Part shown: positions 49,571-58,322 of the stretch, in pieces
How positions within the stretch are numbered: position 1 is the first letter of the stretch
Layout of the letters: every line of letters starts with the position of its first letter
NCBI RefSeq assembly: GCF_965228805.1
Contig: NZ_CBDDIE010000003.1
Span: 3,968,001 to 4,032,000 of the forward strand
Direction: 5' to 3'
DNA: 64,000 nt
Origin: JASBTN01 sp965228805
GTDB lineage: Bacteria; Pseudomonadota; Alphaproteobacteria; Rhodobacterales; Rhodobacteraceae
Translations under genes and position numbers: made by a program
Notes under the pieces: model-generated
Databases searched by the model: none
What the model saw: the letters and a program-made list of their open reading frames with translations, nothing else
Told to the model about the DNA's origin: nothing

Positions 49571-50635
49571 TCAGAGGGGCGCGGGACCGTCCGAGCCACG
49601 GCGCAGCAGGCGCGCATGGCCCGCCTCGCGCAGGGTTTCAGGATCCGCGCCGCGCACGGCGGCGATCAGAAGGGCTGCGAGCCGTTCGCCCGCCAGCCGC
49701 GTATCGACGTCGAAGGTGGTCAGCGGCGGATCGGTAAAGCCGCTTTCCGGCGCGCCGTCATAGGAAATGATCGACAGGTCCTGGCCCACCTTGAGGCCGC
49801 GTTTCGAACAGGCGGCATAGGCGCCCAGCGCCGCATTGTCGGTGGCGAAGACCAGCGCGGTGGGCGGGGTCGGCGTATCCAGCATGTCGAGCGTGGCGCG
49901 TTCGCCCTGCGCGGGGGTCATGCAGCCGTGGCGGATCAGCCCCTCGTCCAGCTCCAGGTCCGCGCGGGCCATGCCGGTGCGAAAGCCCTCGTCGCGCAGC
50001 ACTGCGTAGTTGTAGTCGAGGTCGGAGTTGACGAAGCCGATGCGGCGGTGGCCGAGGGAGGCAAGGCGCAACACCGCCTCCTCCATCGCATCCTCTCCCA
50101 GGATGTCATACCAGGCGCAGCCGGTCATATCGCCGGTGCGCCCGAACAGAACGAAGGGCACGTCGTTGGTCCGGCAGAGCGCCACGCGGGCGTCGTCAAC
50201 CATGGTGCGCGGCAGGATGAAGCCATCCGCCTTGCGCTCGTCGATCAGACGCTCCATCGCGTCGAGCATTTCCGCCTCCGACCCGGCGGTGGCAACGGAG
50301 AGCGACCAGTTTTCCTCGGCCGCGGTCTGCGAGATGCCAGCGATGAAATCCGCCAGGAACGGGCGCTGCGCGTCATGCACGTTCATCTGAAGCACCAGGC
50401 CCAGCGAGCGGGTGCGCCCGGTGCGGATCCCCTGCGCCTGGCCCAGCGGGCGATAGCCCATGCGTTCGGCCTGGCGTTCGACCCGCTGGCGGGTGCTGTC
50501 CGAGATGTCGGGATAGCCGTTCAACGCCCGGCTGACCGTGCCCTTGGTCAGGCCTAGCGCATCCGCCAACTGGCTGATCGTCACCCGTTTGCGGGCGGGT
50601 CTGAACGTGTTTTTTTCAGCGCTGAATTGCGTCAT
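49571..50635 (-). CDS. LacI-family transcriptional repressor
   Basis: The 354-residue protein has a LacI helix-turn-helix and hinge at about 17-70 (VTISQLADALGLTKGTVSRALNGYPDISDSTRQRVERQA) and a periplasmic-binding-protein-like ligand domain (LGLVLQMNVHDAQRPFLADFIAGI; ALVFATDNAALGAYAACSKRGL). It is the first gene of the sugar ABC operon. A perfect 16-bp palindrome lies 33 bases upstream of its start. Repression of the whole operon, relieved by the sugar or a derivative, is expected. Confidence 0.9.
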   Translation of the reverse strand: MTQFSAEKNTFRPARKRVTISQLADALGLTKGTVSRALNGYPDISDSTRQRVERQAERMGYRPLGQAQGIRTGRTRSLGLVLQMNVHDAQRPFLADFIAGISQTAAEENWSLSVATAGSEAEMLDAMERLIDERKADGFILPRTMVDDARVALCRTNDVPFVLFGRTGDMTGCAWYDILGEDAMEEAVLRLASLGHRRIGFVNSDLDYNYAVLRDEGFRTGMARADLELDEGLIRHGCMTPAQGERATLDMLDTPTPPTALVFATDNAALGAYAACSKRGLKVGQDLSIISYDGAPESGFTDPPLTTFDVDTRLAGERLAALLIAAVRGADPETLREAGHARLLRRGSDGPAPL

Positions 50636-50667
50636 CTGGGTCCTCCCGACGACTCACAGGGTCAGTT

Positions 50668-50683
50668 CCGAAACCGGTTTCGG
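50668..50683. promoter_or_regulatory. LacI-family operator
   Basis: CCGAAACCGGTTTCGG is a perfect 16-bp palindrome with the central CG typical of LacI-family operators (AAACCGGTTT core). It lies in front of the lacI-sugar ABC operon. Confidence 0.85.
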
Positions 50684-50764
50684 CAAATGGAAAATACGCC
50701 GCACTGCGGCGAGGTAGGTATGCACCCTGCTGTCGATCACATGAGATACGTAGCGCAATATGTT

Positions 50765-50803
50765 GATAAAAAAACAAAAGGCCCCGGATGTATTCCGGAG
50801 CCC
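50765..50803 (-). terminator. Intrinsic terminator of the polysaccharide export gene
   Basis: On the minus strand GGGCTCCGG and CCGGGGCC form a stem, followed by TTTTGTTTTTTT (bases 50765-50779). This is a textbook rho-independent terminator, 29 bases past the stop codon. Confidence 0.85.
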
Positions 50804-50831
50804 TTACACCCGTTAGCGCGGAGATCGAAGG

Positions 50832-52169
50832 TCAGTTCGTCGCCGAAACCCCGGCGTTGATCAGGCTTGGCACGAACTGGCGGATCATGCGGTTCCAGCT
50901 GGTGATCGGCTGTTCGGCGATGAAGACGATGTCATTCGGGCGCATCTCCAACCGGGTGGCCAGCAGGAAGTTCGCCGCGTTGCTGGCGTCCAGGTGCCAG
51001 GCGGTCACCTGCCCGTCGCCATCCATGTCGCGCAGCACGTAGATCTGGCGCGGATCCCCCGTCTCGGACGAATAGCCCGCCCGGTCAAACAGCGCATCGG
51101 CCAGGGTGGCCTGATGGCCGAAGGGCAGCGCAAACCGGCTGGCGCGTTCGACCTCGCCAACCAGATAGACATAGTCGCGTTCGACCCCGTCCAGTTCAAC
51201 ACGTGCCTGGTAATTCGCGCGCGCCTCGGACAGGGCGGCGCGGCGCAGGGTGACTTCGGTCTCAAGCTCGTCCAGCGCCGCCTTGCGCTGTGCCCGGCGG
51301 TAATCGCCCAGCTTGATCTGCTCCTCGAAGAAGGCCCGGGCCCTGACGTAGTCGTATTCGGTGTCGACGAAGAGGCTGTCGCCCGCCACCAGCCGGGTCT
51401 TCTGCAACCCGGGGTCGGTCAGGTAGGCATTGAGCGGGATCTGGTAGATCGTGCCCTCGCGGAAAATACGAATGGTGGCGTAATCGCGGTCAGCGGCGGA
51501 GATGCCACCGGCGGCCAGCAGCGCCTGTTCCAGCGTCAGCGGGGCCAGGGCCACGGGCACCACGGTGGGTTTGCCGACCGCGCCGCCCACGGCGACGCGC
51601 TGCGAGTTGAACTCGGCAATTTCGAGGCTGAAGGAGGGGTCGATCTGGTTCTCGACCAGGGCCTGGAACAGCGCGGCCTCAGCCTCTTCCAGGGTCATGC
51701 CGCCAAGCATGATGCGGCCAACGTCCGGGATGGCGATGGCGCCGTCATCCTGAACCGTATAGCCCTGGCGGCGGTTCTGGGCGGCCAGAAGGCCTGACAG
51801 TTCCTCGACCGTGGAGGCGCCGGAGGGGGTGGCCAACAGCAGCACGTCGCCCACGCCGATGCGGTAGGGACCGGGGTTGGTCGCGGGCGGCAGGCGGGTT
51901 TCGGCAGCACCTGGGCGGCCCGGAGCCTCGGTCGCACCGGGCGGCAGGGCGCCGATGCCGCGCATGCCGCCGCCCGCGCCCGCGTTCTGGAAGAACACGG
52001 CAGGCAGTTCGCGCGGGACATAGGCCGAAGCGTTGGCAATCGACACCGCCTCGGGCGTCAGGCGGATGACATCGACACTGTCATCCTTCACATCCACCTT
52101 GGGCAGCACATAGGCCGATCCGCAAGCCGTCAGAAGGCCCAGGACCACCGGCAGCAAAAATCGTTTCAC
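50832..52169 (-). CDS. Outer-membrane polysaccharide export lipoprotein (Wza/OPX family)
   Basis: The 445-residue protein begins with a lipoprotein signal (LLTACGSA, lipid-anchored Cys16). A Poly_export domain follows (YRIGVGDVLLLATPSG, then YTVQDDGAIAIPDVGRIMLGGMTLEEAEAAL) with SLBB-type repeats (VAVGGAVGKPTVVPVALAPLTLEQALLAAGGIS and a second near 345-385). A coiled region lies between (FFEEQIKLGDYRRAQRKAALDELETEVTLRRAALSEARANY). It forms the outer-membrane exit for exopolysaccharide. No inner-membrane Wzc-type partner is next to it. It is followed by a strong terminator. Confidence 0.88.
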   Translation of the reverse strand: MKRFLLPVVLGLLTACGSAYVLPKVDVKDDSVDVIRLTPEAVSIANASAYVPRELPAVFFQNAGAGGGMRGIGALPPGATEAPGRPGAAETRLPPATNPGPYRIGVGDVLLLATPSGASTVEELSGLLAAQNRRQGYTVQDDGAIAIPDVGRIMLGGMTLEEAEAALFQALVENQIDPSFSLEIAEFNSQRVAVGGAVGKPTVVPVALAPLTLEQALLAAGGISAADRDYATIRIFREGTIYQIPLNAYLTDPGLQKTRLVAGDSLFVDTEYDYVRARAFFEEQIKLGDYRRAQRKAALDELETEVTLRRAALSEARANYQARVELDGVERDYVYLVGEVERASRFALPFGHQATLADALFDRAGYSSETGDPRQIYVLRDMDGDGQVTAWHLDASNAANFLLATRLEMRPNDIVFIAEQPITSWNRMIRQFVPSLINAGVSATN

Positions 52170-52234
52170 AACAGAATCCCCCAGTCATCTGTACCAACCT
52201 GTGTTTCGTATACGGCGATGTGTTTCAAGGATTC

Positions 52235-52249
52235 GTCGCCTCTAAGGCG
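52235..52249 (-). terminator. Short dyad upstream of the export gene
   Basis: TCGCCT at 52235-52240 and AGGCGA at 52244-52249 form a small stem in the 130-base gap between the phosphoesterase and export genes. It could end the upstream message; no other element is visible in this gap. Confidence 0.35.
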
Positions 52250-52299
52250 AGGTTTCCCGCCATGGATGCGCGAAGGTGACGGCTCCAGTGTGCGGGCCT

Positions 52300-53097
52300 T
52301 CAGACCTGGAGGAACCGGCACTGGCCCGGGGTCAGCAGCGCGGCGCTCAGCGGGCCGCCCTGAAAGGCGCCGGTGTCCAGCGCGATGCGCCCCACCGCGC
52401 AGATGGGCTTTGGCGAGATCGTATGGCCATGCACGACCCAAAGCCCGTCCGTACGCGGTTGGCGGGCGAAGTCGGGGTGGCCCCAGCATAGGTGGCGGCG
52501 GTTTTGGCGATCCAGCGGCTGGTCGGGGGCCATGGCGGCGTGCACACAGGCGAGGTTGCCAGTGGACCAGCGGTCCGGCAGGACGCGCAGCCAATCGAGC
52601 AGCCCCTCGGCACGCAGCGCCTGTTCCAGCTGGTCAGCCACTGCCATGATCCGGTCGGGGTCCTTCTTGTGCGAGGGGGGCGGGATGTCAAAACTGGACA
52701 GTGTCTCGGCCCCGCCGAAGGCCAGCCAGCGCAGGCCCCGCCCCAGGGGATCGTCGATGAAGTCGAGCAACATGAGCTCGTGATTGCCGGTAAGGCAGAT
52801 CACATCCTCCGGCATGGCCCGGGTCATATCGCGAGCGCGGATCAGCACCGCGCGGCTGTCGGGGCCACGGTCGACCATGTCACCCAGCAGGACGAGGGCG
52901 AGACCGGCCAGGCGCGGATCTTCTTGCAGCCTGGTGTAGCGGTCCAGGAGGGTGGTGAAGGGGCGCGCGCAGCCGTGGATGTCCCCCACGGCCAGAACCG
53001 GGCGTTCCGGTGCCAAGGGGGCTGATATGACGTGGCCATCGCTGCCGGGACCGGTGCCTTTCCCGCGGGAAATGAGGGTCGTCAGGTAGCGCAGCAT
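52300..53097 (-). CDS. Serine/threonine-phosphatase-like metallophosphoesterase
   Basis: The 265-residue protein has the metallophosphoesterase metal-site motifs in order: GDIHGC, GDMVDRGPDS, GNHEL and a final VHGHT. These fit the ApaH/PrpE-like branch that cleaves phosphoproteins or diadenosine polyphosphates. The ATG at 53097 overlaps the stop of the sugar transferase gene (TGATG), so the pair is co-transcribed and the enzyme may regulate exopolysaccharide assembly; that role is inferred. Confidence 0.87.
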   Translation of the reverse strand: MLRYLTTLISRGKGTGPGSDGHVISAPLAPERPVLAVGDIHGCARPFTTLLDRYTRLQEDPRLAGLALVLLGDMVDRGPDSRAVLIRARDMTRAMPEDVICLTGNHELMLLDFIDDPLGRGLRWLAFGGAETLSSFDIPPPSHKKDPDRIMAVADQLEQALRAEGLLDWLRVLPDRWSTGNLACVHAAMAPDQPLDRQNRRHLCWGHPDFARQPRTDGLWVVHGHTISPKPICAVGRIALDTGAFQGGPLSAALLTPGQCRFLQV

Positions 53098-53876
53098 CAC
53101 GTCTTGGGGAGGTCGCCGGTAAACTCCGGAGGAAGGTCCAGCGGACGGCCGGAGGCACGACACACGAGGAACCGCGCGGTCAGGGCGATCACAGCCAGAT
53201 CGCTGCGCAGGGTGGCCCGGTCGAAATAGTCCAGATCAATGGCGACCTTACGCGGTAGCAGCTCGGCACCATAGCGGTCCTCGTCCGAGAGGCCGGTTTC
53301 CGAGCCGGGCGCGCGTTCCAGCGTCAGTTGATAGAGCGTGCCGGGGCTGGTGAGGCCCGGACGGTGCGCCAGCGAGCGGCGCATTTCCGGCGTATAGAAC
53401 CGCTCGATCACCTCGGGGACACGGGGGCGCGGGCCGACAAGCGACATCTGCCCGCCCAGCACATTCAGAAGCTGCGGCAGTTCATCAATGCGGGTCTTGC
53501 GCAGAAACCAGCCCAGGGCGAAGACACGGGCGTCATCCTGAACCACCAGGAAGGAGCCACGCGGGCCGCCCGCGTGCATCGTGCGCAGCTTGAGGATGGC
53601 AAACCGCTTGCCGTCCTGTCCGATCCGCTGTGAGCGATACAGAACCGGGCCGGGCGAAGAGAGGCGAATCCCCAGGGCAGCCAGAAGCAAAAACGGGCTG
53701 GTCGGCAGGAGGATCGCGAGCGCCACGACAACATCCAGGGTACGGCGTGCAACAGCGCTGACGCTTGAGCGCGCCACCGTCCCGGGCAACACGCCGGACT
53801 TCGGGTCAAAATCGGGATTGGGGGCTGACACCATGTCCTGTCCGAATGCGCCTCGCAAGTTTGGTTCCCCCTTCAT
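53097..53876 (-). CDS. Exopolysaccharide sugar-1-phosphate transferase (WcaJ/PssA-like)
   Basis: The 259-residue protein is a bacterial sugar transferase that starts glycan assembly by moving sugar-1-phosphate onto undecaprenyl phosphate. It has a membrane helix near 45-70 (RRTLDVVVALAILLPTSPFLLLAALG), then SPGPVLYRSQRIGQDGKRFAILKLRTM and the catalytic region RKTRIDELPQLLNVLGGQMSLVGPRP. The start is uncertain: ATG 53876 is used, with ATG 53834 as an alternative. It has no multi-span N-terminal domain, so it is of the short PssA type. Confidence 0.88.
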   Translation of the reverse strand: MKGEPNLRGAFGQDMVSAPNPDFDPKSGVLPGTVARSSVSAVARRTLDVVVALAILLPTSPFLLLAALGIRLSSPGPVLYRSQRIGQDGKRFAILKLRTMHAGGPRGSFLVVQDDARVFALGWFLRKTRIDELPQLLNVLGGQMSLVGPRPRVPEVIERFYTPEMRRSLAHRPGLTSPGTLYQLTLERAPGSETGLSDEDRYGAELLPRKVAIDLDYFDRATLRSDLAVIALTARFLVCRASGRPLDLPPEFTGDLPKT

Positions 53877-54039
53877 ACCTAGTGCGCCCTGGCAAAAGCC
53901 AGCGGTTTTACATCTCTGCGCAGGGTTCTGCGGATGGGTCGGCCCCTGCACCGCCACCCTGCGCACGGTAGGGTAAACGCTTGGTAAAGGTTTTCGCCAA
54001 TGGTTTGCGGGAATTTCAATCCGCAGTCCGGGGGCCTTC

Positions 54040-55797
54040 ATGTCCGACAATTCCGCCAAACTTTCCCTGCCTTACCTTCAGGCATCGCAGGCGCAAAAGC
54101 ATGTCACACATAACGAGGCGCTGCGCATCCTCGACAGTGTCGTGCAGCTGAGCGTCATCGCCGCCGACCAGACCGACCCGCCCGCCACGCCGGCGGATGG
54201 CGACCGTTACCTGCTGCCCGCAGGTGCGACCGGTGACTGGGCCGGTGAGGACGGCAAGATTGCCGTGTGGAACGACGCCGCCTGGAGCTTCCTGGCGCCG
54301 AACAGCGGCTGGCTGGCCTGGGTCGAGAACGTCGACCAGCTGCAGGCCTGGGACGGCGCAACCTGGGTCCAGGCGGGGGGTGCGGGCGATCTGCAGAACC
54401 TCGACCACGTGGGCATCAACACCACGGCGGATGCGACCAACCGCCTGGCAGTCTCGGCGCCAAACACGCTGCTCACGCATGAGGGCAACGGCCATCAGGT
54501 CAAGGTGAACAAGGCCGCTGACACTGACACCGCGAGCCTGCTGTTCCAGACCAACTGGTCGGGCCGCGCCGAGATGGGCACGGTCGGCGACGACGACTTC
54601 CAGATCAAGGTCAGCGCCGATGGCAGCACCTTCAATCAATCGCTGGTCGCCGATGCGGCCACAGGCGTGGTCACCTTCCCGTCGGGTGTCGACGGGCTGA
54701 CCCCGACCGAGTTCGGCGACGGCCCCCTGGTCAACACCACCTATATCGCCTCGCAACGTCCAGGCCTGGTGACCAATGCCACCGGCCTCTTGGGCACGAA
54801 TTACAACTATCCGTCCGGCTTCGCCTACGACCCCACCCATGCACCGAACCTGCCCGCCGCCTTCCGCTATGACGGGCATTACCCGGGCCAGACCGGCATG
54901 ACCGAGACGGTGCCGGTCGATCCGAACCTGATCTATCGCCTGGAAAGCTACGTGATGCAGGAAGGCGCGCCGGGCGACTGGTCGGCCTATTCGAACGAGG
55001 ATCGGCACCGCCATTACATGGGGCTTTATTTCTTCGACGCCGATGGCGAAGAGATCAAGAGCCAGCATTACATGCGCTACCGCCACAGCGGCACCGACAG
55101 CATGACCACGCTGGCCGCGCCCCTGAGCCCCGGCGACACCACGATCACGCTGACCGATGCCTCGGGCTGGAACGAAAGCACGTCGGGCACGTCGCAGCGT
55201 GGCGTGACGATCTTCGGCTACAAGGACAGCCAGGGGCGCGCCTATACGCATTACTCGCGCCTGGTGGAATATGGGCTGTTCGATCTGGGCCAGGTGAACA
55301 AGACCACCCATGTGGTGACGCTGAACCAGCCCCTGCCCGCCTCGCTGGGCAACCCGGATGATGCGGGCGGCACCTGGCCCGTGGGCACGGCGATTGCCAA
55401 CTCGGACAGCGTGACCACGTTGCGCTACAGCTTTTACACCGCGCTTTACGTGCCCACGACCGATACCTGGTATCGCACCACCGATCACATCGGCGGGGTC
55501 GACCTGTCGGGCACCAACAATGTCGACAACTTCCCGCCGGGCACCGCCGCCGTGCGCCCCTTCTGGCTGCCCAACTTCTCGAACCGCTCGGGCGGTTGGT
55601 CGGGCCATCCGGACACCGGCACCGGGCACAGCGTCTGGTTCACCGGCGTGTCGATGCGCGTCGATCCGCTGGCGGTGAAACAGCGGGTCACCACCGGGTC
55701 GACCTCGGGCAAGTACAACCTGAAAGTGCCGGTGTCGAACTTCGTGACCTCCAGCATTTCGCTGGCCTCGCCTTCGACCAAGGTGAACGAGGCCTGA
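54040..55797 (+). CDS. DUF2793 domain surface or tail-like protein
   Basis: The first 110 residues match DUF2793 (LSLPYLQASQAQKHVTHNEALRILDSVVQLSVI, DRYLLPAGATGDWAGEDGKIAVW, GWLAWVEN), a domain found mostly in phage-tail-like and gene-transfer-agent-associated proteins of Rhodobacterales. The remaining 475 residues are rich in Thr, Gly, Asp and aromatic residues, like beta-structured carbohydrate-binding proteins. No signal peptide is present. The protein has 585 residues. It diverges from the sugar transferase gene inside the exopolysaccharide region, and no phage structural genes are near. Confidence 0.75.
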   Translation: MSDNSAKLSLPYLQASQAQKHVTHNEALRILDSVVQLSVIAADQTDPPATPADGDRYLLPAGATGDWAGEDGKIAVWNDAAWSFLAPNSGWLAWVENVDQLQAWDGATWVQAGGAGDLQNLDHVGINTTADATNRLAVSAPNTLLTHEGNGHQVKVNKAADTDTASLLFQTNWSGRAEMGTVGDDDFQIKVSADGSTFNQSLVADAATGVVTFPSGVDGLTPTEFGDGPLVNTTYIASQRPGLVTNATGLLGTNYNYPSGFAYDPTHAPNLPAAFRYDGHYPGQTGMTETVPVDPNLIYRLESYVMQEGAPGDWSAYSNEDRHRHYMGLYFFDADGEEIKSQHYMRYRHSGTDSMTTLAAPLSPGDTTITLTDASGWNESTSGTSQRGVTIFGYKDSQGRAYTHYSRLVEYGLFDLGQVNKTTHVVTLNQPLPASLGNPDDAGGTWPVGTAIANSDSVTTLRYSFYTALYVPTTDTWYRTTDHIGGVDLSGTNNVDNFPPGTAAVRPFWLPNFSNRSGGWSGHPDTGTGHSVWFTGVSMRVDPLAVKQRVTTGSTSGKYNLKVPVSNFVTSSISLASPSTKVNEA

Positions 55798-55821
55798 CCC
55801 GGCGCGACGCTGACACAACCG

Positions 55822-55848
55822 ACCCGGGGCGCGTCCTGCGTCCCGGGT
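55822..55848. terminator. Terminator between convergent DUF2793 and epimerase genes
   Basis: ACCCGGGGCGC and GCGTCCCGGGT (with one G-U pair) form an 11-bp stem around a five-base loop, followed by TT on the plus strand. Confidence 0.75.
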
Positions 55849-55863
55849 TTGGCGATCATCCCC

Positions 55864-56877
55864 CTACTTGCCGTAATAGTCGCGAAACCAGGCGACAAAG
55901 CGCCCGACCCCGTCGCGGAAATCGGTCTGGGGCGCATAGCCTGTCAGGCGTTTGAGCAGTTCCGCATCGGCCCAGGTGGCGGGCACGTCGCCGGGCTGCA
56001 TCTCCATGTAGTTGCGGGTGGCTTTCTGGCCGAGGGCGTCCTCGATGGCGTCAACGAAATCGAGCAGCCGCACCTTGTCGGAATTGCCGATATTGACGAT
56101 GCGATGGGGCGCAGAGGGTGACAGGCTGTCGCCTTCCTCGATATCTGCCGCACTGTCCGGGCGCACGGGGGCCACGTCCATCAGCAGCCGGATCGCGCGC
56201 ACCAGATCATCGACATAGGTAAAGTCGCGCCACATGTCGCCGTGGTTGTAGATGTCAATCGGCCGCCCATCCAGGATCGCATCGACGAACTTGTAGAGCG
56301 CCATGTCGGGCCGCCCCCAGGGGCCGTAGACGGTGAAGAACCTAAACATCGTGGTCGGAATGTCCCACAGATGGGCATAGGAATGGCCCATCGCCTCATT
56401 CGCCTTCTTGGTCGCGGCATAGATGGTCAGCGGCGCATCGGTCTTGTCCACCTCGGCAAAGGGGATCTTTTCATTTTCGCCATAGACCGAACTGGTCGAG
56501 GCCATCAGCAGGTGGCGGGGTTTGGTGAGCCGCGCGGCCTCCATCACGTTGAACGTGCCGATCAGGTTGGCGTCCACGTAAGAGCGTGGGTTTTCGAGAG
56601 AGTAGCGCACGCCCGCCTGGGCGGCGAGGTGCACGATCACGTCGGGCTGGAAGGCCTCGGCCGCGTCCTGCACCCGGGTGCCGTCTTCCAGCATCGCCTC
56701 GGTGGCGGTAAAGCCCGGCTTCTGGTGCAGCATCGCATGGCGGCGCTGTTTCAGGCTGACGTCGTAATAATCGGTCATGCCGTCGAACCCGTGCACCACC
56801 ATGCCCTCGTCCAAAAGCAGCCGCGCCAGGTGGAAGCCGATGAAGCCCGCGGTGCCGGTGATGAAAACCCGTGTCAT
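55864..56877 (-). CDS. UDP-glucuronate 4-epimerase-like NAD-dependent epimerase
   Basis: The 337-residue SDR enzyme has GTAGFIGFHLA for NAD, the catalytic STSSVYG and YAATK (YxxxK) and the substrate loop GPWGRPDMALYKF, all typical of UDP-glucuronate 4-epimerases (rhizobial LpsL type). The enzyme supplies UDP-galacturonate for acidic polysaccharide. Its start overlaps the manB stop by ATGA, making manC-manB-epimerase one unit. Confidence 0.88.
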   Translation of the reverse strand: MTRVFITGTAGFIGFHLARLLLDEGMVVHGFDGMTDYYDVSLKQRRHAMLHQKPGFTATEAMLEDGTRVQDAAEAFQPDVIVHLAAQAGVRYSLENPRSYVDANLIGTFNVMEAARLTKPRHLLMASTSSVYGENEKIPFAEVDKTDAPLTIYAATKKANEAMGHSYAHLWDIPTTMFRFFTVYGPWGRPDMALYKFVDAILDGRPIDIYNHGDMWRDFTYVDDLVRAIRLLMDVAPVRPDSAADIEEGDSLSPSAPHRIVNIGNSDKVRLLDFVDAIEDALGQKATRNYMEMQPGDVPATWADAELLKRLTGYAPQTDFRDGVGRFVAWFRDYYGK

Positions 56878-58322
56878 GCCTCTGCCCCTTCAATCGGTGC
56901 GAGCTGCTGGTCATAGGCGCCGACCGACGGCTCGTCGCGCAGGATCCAGTCCAACGCGGTAAAAATCTGATAAAGCTCATCGTAGGAGGTCATGCTCTCA
57001 CACACCACCACAAGATTGGGCGTGTTCGATGACGCGCGGATCAGGCCCCAGGCGCCGGTGTCGAGCTGCACCCGCGCGCCGTTGACGGTGATCACGTCGG
57101 TGATGCGGCGACCGGCGAGGTGGGTGAGGGATTTGAGCCGCGCGCTGATGCGGTCCACCACACCGTATTTCTGATCGTCCGGGCAATGGGGCGACATGGT
57201 GGGGCTGGACCAGCTTTGGCCCAGGGCACGGGCGAGGTCGGCGAAGCTGCGGGTCGGATTGCGGTCGAGCATGCGGCAGATCTCCACCGCCACGCGCAGC
57301 CCGCAGTCGTAGCCGTGGCCGATCGGGTCGGCCAGGAAGTAATGCCCCGATTTCTCGAACCCTGCCAATGCGCCGGTGTCGCGCACCCGGCGTTTCATGT
57401 GGCTGTGGCCGGTCTTCCAATACTCGGTGGTCACGCCATGGGCGGCCAGCACCGGGTCGGTGGCGTAAAGCCCGGTGGATTTTACATCCACCACCAGCTT
57501 GGCACCCGGATGCAGGGGCGCCAGGTCGCGGGCGAGCATCAGGCCGACCTTGTCGGCAAAGACCTCTTCCCCCGCCTCGTCCACCACACCGCAGCGGTCG
57601 CCGTCGCCGTCGAAGCCCAGCGCCAGGTCGGCGTGGTGCGTGCGCACGGCGGCGGCCATATCATGAAGCATTTCAAGCGCTTCCGGGTTGGGATTGTAAT
57701 TGGGGAAGTCCCAGTCCAGATCGGTGTGGAGAGGGATCACCTCGGCGCCGATCCGGGCCAGAAGCTCCGGCGCGAAGGCGCCTGCGGTGCCGTTTCCGGT
57801 GGCACAGGTGACGCGCAGGGGGCGGGTCAGGTGGAAGGTGCCGACCAGGTCATCGAGATACGCTGCGCGGATGCCGTCGACCTGTTCGACCGTGCCGCCG
57901 GGGGCCGCGCGCCCCTGCCCGTTCAGGGCAATATCGCGCAGTTCGGCCATCTCCTCCGGGCCGTGGGTGACGGGATAGTCCAGCCCCATCTTGACCCCGG
58001 TCCAGCCGTTCGGATTGTGGCTGGCGGTGACCATGGCGACCGCGTCGGCACCCAGGTGGCCTTGCGCGAAATAGGCCATGGGGGAGAGGGACATGCCGAT
58101 GTCCAACACCCGCGCCCCAGCCCGCACCAGCCCGCGGATCAGCGCCTCGCGCACGTCCTCAGAATAGCTGCGGTAGTCACTGCCGACCACGACCGAACGC
58201 TTGCCATGGCGCGCCATCTGGGTGCCGAGGGAGAGGCCCAGGAGCTCCATGCCATCGAGGTCGATGCCCGTGGGATAGGCCCAGCGCGCGTCGTATTCTC
58301 GGAAGCCAAGCGGGTCGATCAC
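56874..58322 (-). CDS. manB: Phosphomannomutase/phosphoglucomutase
   Basis: The 482-residue enzyme interconverts mannose-6-phosphate and mannose-1-phosphate. The phosphoserine loop TASHNPNGW (Ser101), the metal-binding GFDGDGDRCG and the sugar-binding loop of the last domain are present. The N-terminal FREYDARWAYP is typical of the ManB/CpsG group. It lies between manC and the epimerase gene, overlapping both by four bases. Confidence 0.9.
   Translation of the reverse strand: MIDPLGFREYDARWAYPTGIDLDGMELLGLSLGTQMARHGKRSVVVGSDYRSYSEDVREALIRGLVRAGARVLDIGMSLSPMAYFAQGHLGADAVAMVTASHNPNGWTGVKMGLDYPVTHGPEEMAELRDIALNGQGRAAPGGTVEQVDGIRAAYLDDLVGTFHLTRPLRVTCATGNGTAGAFAPELLARIGAEVIPLHTDLDWDFPNYNPNPEALEMLHDMAAAVRTHHADLALGFDGDGDRCGVVDEAGEEVFADKVGLMLARDLAPLHPGAKLVVDVKSTGLYATDPVLAAHGVTTEYWKTGHSHMKRRVRDTGALAGFEKSGHYFLADPIGHGYDCGLRVAVEICRMLDRNPTRSFADLARALGQSWSSPTMSPHCPDDQKYGVVDRISARLKSLTHLAGRRITDVITVNGARVQLDTGAWGLIRASSNTPNLVVVCESMTSYDELYQIFTALDWILRDEPSVGAYDQQLAPIEGAEA

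Noticed and set aside
54040..55797. Prophage or gene transfer agent cluster
   Set aside because: Only one phage-associated domain is present and no capsid, terminase or tail genes surround it.
54016..55818. Long open frame antisense to the DUF2793 gene
   Set aside because: The plus-strand frame has a recognised domain; the antisense one is rich in low-complexity Arg, Gly and Val.
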